DNA of 51,972 nucleotides from Gnetum montanum (lineage: Eukaryota > Streptophyta > Gnetopsida > Gnetales > Gnetaceae). A model generated the notes under the pieces. That model saw only the letters and a program-made list of their open reading frames with translations, did no database searches and was not told where the DNA came from. Shown piece by piece: positions 45,411-51,972 of the stretch (position 1 is its first letter; every line of letters begins with the position of its first letter). Location: positions 1,660 through 53,631 of the forward strand of contig MNCI01011090.1 of assembly GCA_015680685.1 (NCBI GenBank), read 5' to 3'. Made by a program: the position numbers and the translations under genes.

Positions 45411-48095
45411 GGTCTTGTTCAAGGAGGAATGAAATGATCTCGGAGAGGTGGAAGACAAGGCCCTACCGGATAGCATGCAGAATAGGAGCTGCAATCATTT
45501 AGCATCCATCAAGATGAACCTCCTACCAGATGGTCTGGGTAGGTAGAAGGAGGAGCTGTTGCTTCACCTAAACTAGGACAACAATGCATGTTGCCCCAAG
45601 ATTGTGTTCAGGCTATCCATGAGATGTCCACATTCGCTGTGGTGATTGTGGAGCTAAACTTCAAATCTTTTGCAGAGTTCACTCCTAAGCTATTAGGGAT
45701 CATCTCAAAGGGTCTCCCTTATGGCCTATCCTCTCTGAAAGTGGTGCCTCGTACCTTCGAGAAATGTACGAATTTTGGCACAATAAGGAGAAAGGCACCA
45801 CTATTAACATTTGTGGTGTGACAGTTGATTTCTCTACACAAGCTATTTCCTAAGTATTAAATCTTCTAAATTTAGGATCCCACATTGCTTAGTTATCCAC
45901 CCATTCAGACCCTGATGTGCGAAAGGATTGGTTGGATAAGGCTTATGGTAGAGATAAATAATTTGGGGAATTGACAATGGAAGAGAGGGTTTATTTCAAA
46001 ATTGGAACCTATCACCTCTTCCCCACAAAGGGTTTGAAAAGAATATCCATGTATGTGGCTAGAGGATGTGTAGTGTTGATGGGAAATGTTAACGCTAACC
46101 TACCCCATCTATATTTGACAGAGATCCTGAGGCAGTTTGAAGAATGGAAGACAAGGAAGATGGTTCTGCCTTTCCCTTGTCTTATCAGAAAGCTATGCCA
46201 ATGTGCTGGTATTCGGGGATGCACCAATGATGTCCTCCGAAAAGCCCAAATTGCTTCATACGTTGAATTGCTAAATGCACCAGCTCCAGGAAAGAGCATT
46301 GGCAAAGAGCTGAGACCCAAAGAAGAAGAAGAACAAATGACTGGACCACCTACAACTCAACTTATAGGAACTAGCCAACCTCCAACCATGGCACATAGGC
46401 TAGGAACAGTCACCACCCCCACAAGACTACAGGCCGTCGTTGAGCCATCTTAGGGTCATCGCTGAAACAGTCATTTGGGGAAGTCATGATGACACAAACC
46501 TCTTCCGTGTCATTGATGATGTTAGGTAGCCTATAATTTCATTAGATCACACAAGGGGTGAAGTATCAATTCAAACAGGAGGAGGGGAAAGTAGATGATC
46601 ACAACAGATCTCAGGAAACGTGGCATCTTTTCAAGTGCAATTAGAGATTGGTGAAGGAGCCACTGTGGTGGTCACGCAATACCAGAATGTCACGGGAGCT
46701 GCATAAGTGGTCACAGATCACATCAAAGAGTCCTTCAATGTACCTGTGGTCACACCTGCGAAACATGAGGATGTGCTCGATTGATTACTTTAAATAGGGC
46801 AAGTCATGACATCCCTATTTGACATTTCTCAGGATGTCATAGCAATTCAATTAGACCTCAAGATGTCACAGCAATTCAATTCAATTAGACCTCATATCCA
46901 AAGAAAGGGTTGAACATGCTGAAGCTAAAGTGCAAAAACTACAAGAGCAGCTCATAGCCTTACAAGAAGCATAGTAGGACCCTCTGCAATTCATTCCCGT
47001 AGACCAACTAGAAAATTTTAGAACTAAGAAATTAACAAGATTGATAGAAGAGAATAAAAAGGTGGTAGATGAAAAGGAGAAGTCTGTTTGGGATGCCTCC
47101 ATAGCATAAGCACAAACTCATGCACATATTAAGGCACTCAAGGCCTTGGAAGAAGAAAACAAGAAGTTGGTTGCAGACAACCTCCGGTTGACCACTGTAT
47201 AGAAGTAAAAGAAAGTTTTCAATGAACACTTCCATCAATTATGAGAATAGTTTATCTAGGTCAACCATGATGTGAGCCATTTAGCCTGTGAAAATCAAAC
47301 CCTCTCAATGGAGGATGTACATGCTATTCATCAAAAATCAGTAATTGAGATAAGCATGTGGTAGAATGAGGCTAAATGACATGAGAAGCTGAAGGAGCAC
47401 TTCCGGGATCAGGTGGGGATGTACAAACAAATCCTAGAGAAGAATATCCATATGGCCAAGGCTCAAATCAACACTATCAATGCTCAACACACTGATAGGA
47501 GGGCCATATTGGACACCTATGCCTTCGCCCACCAAGCAGAAGTTAAGAACTGGGACCTGTAGGTCCAAGACTTGATAGAGTACATGAAGTTGGCAAATCT
47601 CAGATATGCCAGCCTTGCCATGTTAATGTCAGGACACCTAAGAATAGAGCTCGAGTAGCAGGTAGCTTCCACCCATATCAAATATGAAGTAGAATTTGCA
47701 GAGTGGAAGAAGCTGGCAGAAAAACTAGATGTTGCAAATTCTGAACTTGAGGTGGTGAAAGCTAGCTACCAAGGGAAAAAAGATGTTGCAACTGACTTGG
47801 CTCAATGGCTAATAGATCTTCACAAATACAAAGATAAAGCTAGAGCCTATGAAGAGGAACGACAGGTGTTTGTAGCAGGGTATGTCAAAGCCAACCAAAT
47901 GTTCCCGTAACTACCCTGTTCGTGGGAAGTGTTGACTTCGTCAAACATCGGAACATTAGCATGGATGGCACAAGACCCTTGAACTAAAGAGGAGAAGCTC
48001 CAGACCATACTTGAGTGCCATCAAGCTTCAAATCCTGGAGCACATGATAAAGGGAAAGCACTGATAGAGGAGCCATCGCCACTAGGAACTACATG
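45411..48095 (+). pseudogene. accessory coiled-coil ORF of element E
   Basis: The N-terminal globular part (about 45580-46330) shows VIVELNFKSFAEFTPKLLG, EFWHNKEKGTTINI, VDFSTQAIS and the open 160-codon block 45971-46453 (MEERVYFKIGTYHLFPT, ANLPHLYLTEILRQF). A polar linker follows (KEEEEQMTGPPTTQ). From 46880 to 47900 a long coiled coil is visible: ERVEHAEAKVQKLQEQLIAL, LIEENKKVVDEKEKSV, LKALEEENKKLVADNLRL and AEWKKLAEKLDVANSELEVV. It ends about 48095. One frameshift near 45780-45820, several stops and an AATTCAATTC duplication near 46870 have broken it. No introns are evident, unlike the antisense gene of A. It is homologous to the ORF of C at 31150-28330. No signal peptide or membrane segment is visible, which argues against a classical envelope protein. 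Confidence 0.8.
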
Positions 48096-48252
48096 AGTTC
48101 CAAATTTTTGTAGTTGTAGTATTTTTTTGTGTTGTGTCTTCCCACACTGTGGCATCATTTCATTTCTTTTTCCAGTTAATAATCCCATACCTATCCACTG
48201 TGTAATCAATGGAGCTTGTTCTCTTTGTAACTCGATGATGAGTTTTTATTCA

Positions 48253-48264
48253 GTCGTGGGGGTA
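48253..48264 (+). promoter_or_regulatory. polypurine tract of element E
   Basis: GTCGTGGGGGTA directly precedes the TG of the 3' LTR. 48096-48252 is otherwise noncoding. Confidence 0.7.
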
Positions 48265-49143
48265 TGATGGGATGCGATATCGCATGGGCCGTGATATCAT
48301 GTACACGATATTGCATCTATTGCGATATTGCATCCCCCATGATATCATGTATGTAATATTGCGTATTCCCTACGATATTGCATATGCGATATCGTAGCCC
48401 ACCGCAATGTCTATAAATAAGAAGAGGCTCTCCCTTGTTTAAGATATTTAGTTTAGTTCCTTAGCAAAGCTCTAGCAGTCTAACCACTCCAAAGATAGAT
48501 TATTTTCCTGTGTCTGCCCACAGTGTGGTGATTGTAATTTTACAACATCCTTTATTTGAGTGTGATGTACATGGACATGCACATGACTGGAAATAAAGAT
48601 CGAGATTACTTCATCATTGCATAATTGACTTTGTTATTTATTTATTTAATTGTTATTTAATGCTTTCTTAGTTAATCTCTCTCATCCTTAAACTCCTAGA
48701 AATATGGAATGAGTACGACTTGATTATGAGCATTTAAGTGTGACTACTTGGTAACCTAGTAGTGTACCTAGGATCTACGCTTGGTAATACCAGTGGTAGT
48801 CATGCACAAAGTCCAAGATGTGTATAGATAATCAAGGAATGGATTCTCATCGCACTTACACTAGATTATATTTTCTTACCTTTCTCTCCTAGCTTAGCTT
48901 AGTTAATATTATCATTTCTTGTTGCCTTTAGGAGTAGCATTAGATTAGGAACCATCATACACCTCACTCTAGACTAAACCATACGTGACACAGGTAATAC
49001 TAGTACAGGTGGGAAGATAGCAAATTGTGACCTAAGGCTAACTATTTAGGTGCTACAACTAGTCCATCTGTGGACTTCGACTAGATTTGATGTACACACT
49101 CTTATTCATATGGTTGACTGTAGGGGTACCTCGCCACTCATCA
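48265..49143 (+). repeat. 3' LTR of element E
   Basis: It matches 40513-41327 with the same ends. Its U3 array is longer: four GATATC plus several GATATT units between 48275 and 48395, against four units in the 5' LTR, accounting for most of the 64-base length difference. A TATA box lies at 48412-48419. Confidence 0.95.
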
Positions 49144-49148
49144 CAAAT

Positions 49149-50570
49149 CTATCAACTTTCCTAGATGAAAAAACATTTTTTTGGGATCTTTCATTAATGA
49201 AAATATGAATCAATTCTCCACTAATTAAATTATCTAGCATCAATTTGAAATAATAATTTTCTTATTGGATGATCTTCTTTGTTCACATTCCTCATGAATA
49301 CACAAGAATTAAATTAAACATTTTTCTAAATTTGGAATCATTATAATTATCTCTTTAAGGAGCTGGGCTTAGTGTCTCCTCCACTTCCATGGTTTGTACA
49401 TCTTTGATCTTAGCTATTTTGTAAAGTGGACATTCCCATTGCTTATATCTTCATTCTTCACAATTAAAGAACTAAATCTTGAATGAGTTTTTACCTTGAC
49501 CCTTGTCTCCCTTGCCTTGGTCATTCTTGGCTTTACCCTTCTCATGATCCTTCAATTGCTTCTTATCTTGGCTATTATCCTTATCTTTAGATTTGGACTT
49601 ATATTTCTTCTTTGACTTGAATTCTTTGTCCTTAGAAGTTTATTTGCTCCAACTTCCAAATCCATTATGTTTCTTCTGTATCTTGAGTACCAAATCATAA
49701 GCCTCATCAAGAGTTTTTGGCTCATAAAATGATCACTCTTGGTGATATGTCATTTTGAGACCTTTCAAAAAGATTGAATCCTATTCATACTCCTTATAGT
49801 TTATCTTATCTTGATGGAATACTTTACAAAATTAATATAAATCTCCTTGATATCATTGTCTCATTGCCATAGGAATTTTAACTTTACGATCATTTCTTGC
49901 CTCTACCGAGATTATTCAAATTTTCTTCTAATCCTAGAACTCAAAAAATTCTAATTTCTAATAGGTTTTCCATTTTTTATCTTATAACTTTAAAACTCTT
50001 TTTCCCACCAAGTTGAAGCCATACCTTGTAAACTTGATTTAACAATTTGTACCCTTAATTAATTTGGTATTCCAACTCAAAATACTTGTCATGTACCTTC
50101 AACCAACTTGTAAAAGCCTTGGTGGCATCTACATCATTGAAAGTCTTTAGTTTCACATACATAAGTCTAGTAGCATTTCTGAATATTGTAGCAAACCTTG
50201 CCTCATTTTCACATCAAGCTTATCATGAGAAATTAGATTTTGTCCAATTGCAATTCTTAGATAATGGATTCCTACACTCTCATAGCTAGAATGTGCTTCC
50301 TCATCATCCTTTTCCCTTCCACCAAGCTAAGAAACTTCTTTATCACCATTTGAACATGAATTATCGTCATCTCTGTGATTCTAAATATGGCTTAGACCTG
50401 CATTCCTATCTACCTTTGAATTTATCTCATCTAATCAAGTAACCATTAGTTTAAAGGTAGATTTCATGTTCCCCATGTCTCTATTTAAGGATTAAACCTA
50501 TTTCTTCTTAGGTACCATCTAAAATTGACATACAAATCCATAATCAAATTCCAAAAAATAATCAACCTAT
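49149..50570 (-). pseudogene. gag: gag and protease start of element F
   Basis: Read right to left, 50290-49740 shows DATKAFTSWLKVHDKYFELEYQ, resembling the chromovirus capsid start. A lysine-rich basic linker (KSKSKDKDNSQDKK, KGKAKNDQGKGDKGQGK) lies at about 49660-49500. A zinc-knuckle remnant FNCEE..YKQWECP (usual CFxCGxxGHxxxxCP) follows at about 49470-49430. Downstream to 49149 is the protease start (KNVFSSRKVDRF), which continues on the other side of element E. Many stops are present. The 67-codon plus ORF at 50086 is a shadow. Confidence 0.78.
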
Positions 50571-50571
50571 T

Positions 50572-50583
50572 ACTCTAATAGCA
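50572..50583 (-). promoter_or_regulatory. initiator-Met-type primer-binding site of element F
   Basis: The + strand ACTCTAATAGCA corresponds to GCTCTGATACCA, the 3' end of plant initiator tRNA-Met, at 9 of 12 positions. It lies seven bases from the LTR start at 50591. Confidence 0.6.
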
Positions 50584-50590
50584 ATAACAT

Positions 50591-51488
50591 TGAATTAGGA
50601 TCACTTCATTTGTTCTCTTCAAAAACCTACTAAATCTAAAGAAAAATAGTTATCTTCATTTAATCTAAAGAAGATTACAAATTAGTGATTTCACAATCCA
50701 GAATAATATACTCACATAGTTAACAAGATTATAGAACATGAGACTCTATGACCATATAATGATTGTTCTTAATGAAAGGCATAATTGAATGAGATCTCTC
50801 TCACAAACACAAAAGTAAGATACATCACACATTAAGAGCTTCAATGGTTAAACATACAATTCATCATATAGATGCACAAAAACCTATGTAATCTCTCACA
50901 ATAACATCTTAGTTCTCAACTCATCTCATGCCACAAAAATAAGAAACACATAATTTTTATTAAATATTGAACATAATAATTCTAGAAATATTTCCTCTGG
51001 CTAAACTTGGAGATTCCTAACTATTTCCATTCTTTTCTCTTATTTTTTTAGCTATAGTCAAACTTGGAGTTACCAACTTAGAACTTTCTCTAGTCGTACA
51101 AGATATCTCCATGCTTGGAGAGAAATCATTATGTAAATTATAGCATTTAGAAGAGACATCTGTTAGCTTTTCCAAACATCTCTAGTGGATGTCAAACATC
51201 TCTTCCTAGGTAGAGACATATTACTAAAGATGTTTCCTATTTAAGGTAGATGTCTTCCTAGAGATGTCTCTTGGGAAAATAGGTCATTTACCTCTTGGAT
51301 GAGATGTTTCCTCTGCAAGTAGTACATCTCCTATCAAAGCCTAGCACACAAGCACATTGTCTCTTAGATCACAAAAACATCTTCCCCACTTAAAATACCT
51401 ACAACTGGGCATGTGTAGGAATGAAAAAGATCTTGAAAGAGTTGCTTTGACATCATATTTGAAGAGCACCTACATTTATTAAAATTCA
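50591..51488 (-). repeat. 5' LTR of element F (right)
   Basis: It aligns with the left LTR from its first base (TGAATTAGG against TGGAGTAGG) and ends TTCA before TATTT. It carries TGTCTC or GAGACA words at 51153, 51213, 51265 and 51358 in the same palindrome-rich part. Confidence 0.85.
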
Positions 51489-51972
51489 TATTTTTATAAT
51501 GTCTTATTCATTAAGGTCTTCTTATCAACACTCATCTTGAACATATGAAAAATTTTTCTCCTTAATGTCCTATTTATAGAAATGAAGATTCATTTTCTCA
51601 TGTAGTTTTAAGTGTCCTATTGATTAGCATGCCTAGAAATGGAAATCCAAAATTTGTAACAACTTTCAACCAAGCATCAATGAAGTTACTTGTAGGGATC
51701 ATCCTACTTTGTCTTATTTAATTCATTTCATTGCATTCAAAATCATCTTCAACTACTTGTTCTCTACTCTATTTGGAAGCTTTGATGTGTAGTTGTTTTC
51801 CATCAGTAAGAGTGTAACTATGACCTATCTTCAACTATAAATTATCATATTCTCAAAGATGTCACCTTTTAGCTACAACTTCAAGTAAAAAAGGTCTAAG
51901 TGTAAGCTAAATAATTAATTTTTTTATAGTATTAATTTCCTTTTATTTCTAAGGCTCAATGATGGGAAGCTT
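51489..51972. other. right flank of element F
   Basis: It begins with the TATTT target duplication. AT-rich, no open frames of note. A minus-strand TATAAATA (51578-51571) is the only signal, perhaps from another LTR extending past the window. Confidence 0.5.

Larger units (their letters stand above)
40513..49143 (+). mobile_element. element E: non-autonomous Athila-type element with gag and accessory ORF only
   Basis: LTRs of 815 and 879 bases, a tRNA-Asp-type primer site, a polypurine tract and a perfect 5-base duplication define it. Between the LTRs are gag (41461-43446), about 1.4 kb of noncoding DNA, an internal promoter, and a coiled-coil accessory ORF (about 45411-48095). No protease, RT, RNase H or integrase motif could be found on either strand in the interval 43450-45400. 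Because the remaining parts are co-linear with Athila, pol was lost from an ancestor, and E would have needed pol proteins in trans. It is the youngest-looking element here. Confidence 0.88.
24304..51488 (-). mobile_element. element F: chromovirus-type Ty3/gypsy, split by C and E
   Basis: A minus-strand element with LTRs at the two edges, an initiator-Met-type primer site next to the right LTR, and the order gag, protease, RT, RNase H, integrase and chromodomain remnant read right to left. Element E interrupts protease and element C interrupts the protease-RT junction. Removing both, F itself would be about 5.9 kb, slightly short for a chromovirus, because part of RT is deleted at the left edge of C. 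Perfect TATTT duplications flank it. All genes carry stops. Confidence 0.85.

Overview
The window is plant nuclear DNA made almost wholly of old, nested LTR retrotransposons of the Ty3/gypsy superfamily. No intact host gene is recognisable. Plant lineages are identified by a Tat-type pol with two RNase H domains, Athila-type RT and tRNA-Asp primer sites, and a chromovirus integrase with chromodomain remnant. Heavy nonsense decay, dominated by C-to-T and G-to-A changes, and deep nesting suggest a giant-genome seed plant, perhaps a conifer. The species cannot be fixed from sequence alone.

Layout. (1) 1-2345 and 21136-21745 hold an old gypsy element B (+ strand) whose integrase gene is split by element A. 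Left of it, 370-1310 is an unusual CpG-rich, non-repetitive segment. (2) 2346-21135 is element A, a Tat-lineage element with LTRs of about 1.9 kb, gag, protease, a 5.8-kb PR-RT interval, then RT, RNase H, second RNase H and integrase. That interval carries, on the opposite strand, a seven-exon gene (12398-9039) whose reading frame is held across plant-type introns, with a TATA box further upstream. (3) 21746-24303 is unassigned and includes an unrecognised ORF. (4) 24304-51488 is element F, a minus-strand chromovirus with a perfect TATTT target duplication. It is broken by two Athila-type elements: C (27503-40174, minus strand) and E (40513-49143, plus strand, perfect CAAAT duplication). (5) 51489-51972 is right flank with nothing recognised.

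Two accessory-gene systems stand out. A has the spliced antisense gene. C and E share a homologous sense-strand accessory ORF in the env position, encoding a globular N-terminal part and a long coiled coil. In each, this ORF is preceded by an internal TATA promoter whose upstream motifs resemble that element's own LTR U3. E keeps gag and this accessory ORF but has no pol, so it looks non-autonomous and could have depended on an Athila relative such as C.

The assembly has local faults: a 555-base N run at 33165-33719, single Ns at 22899, 28180, 34194, 45343 and 45390, a 45-base direct duplication at one N, a 46-base perfect inverted copy between two Ns, and an integrase contig that appears to be placed backwards.
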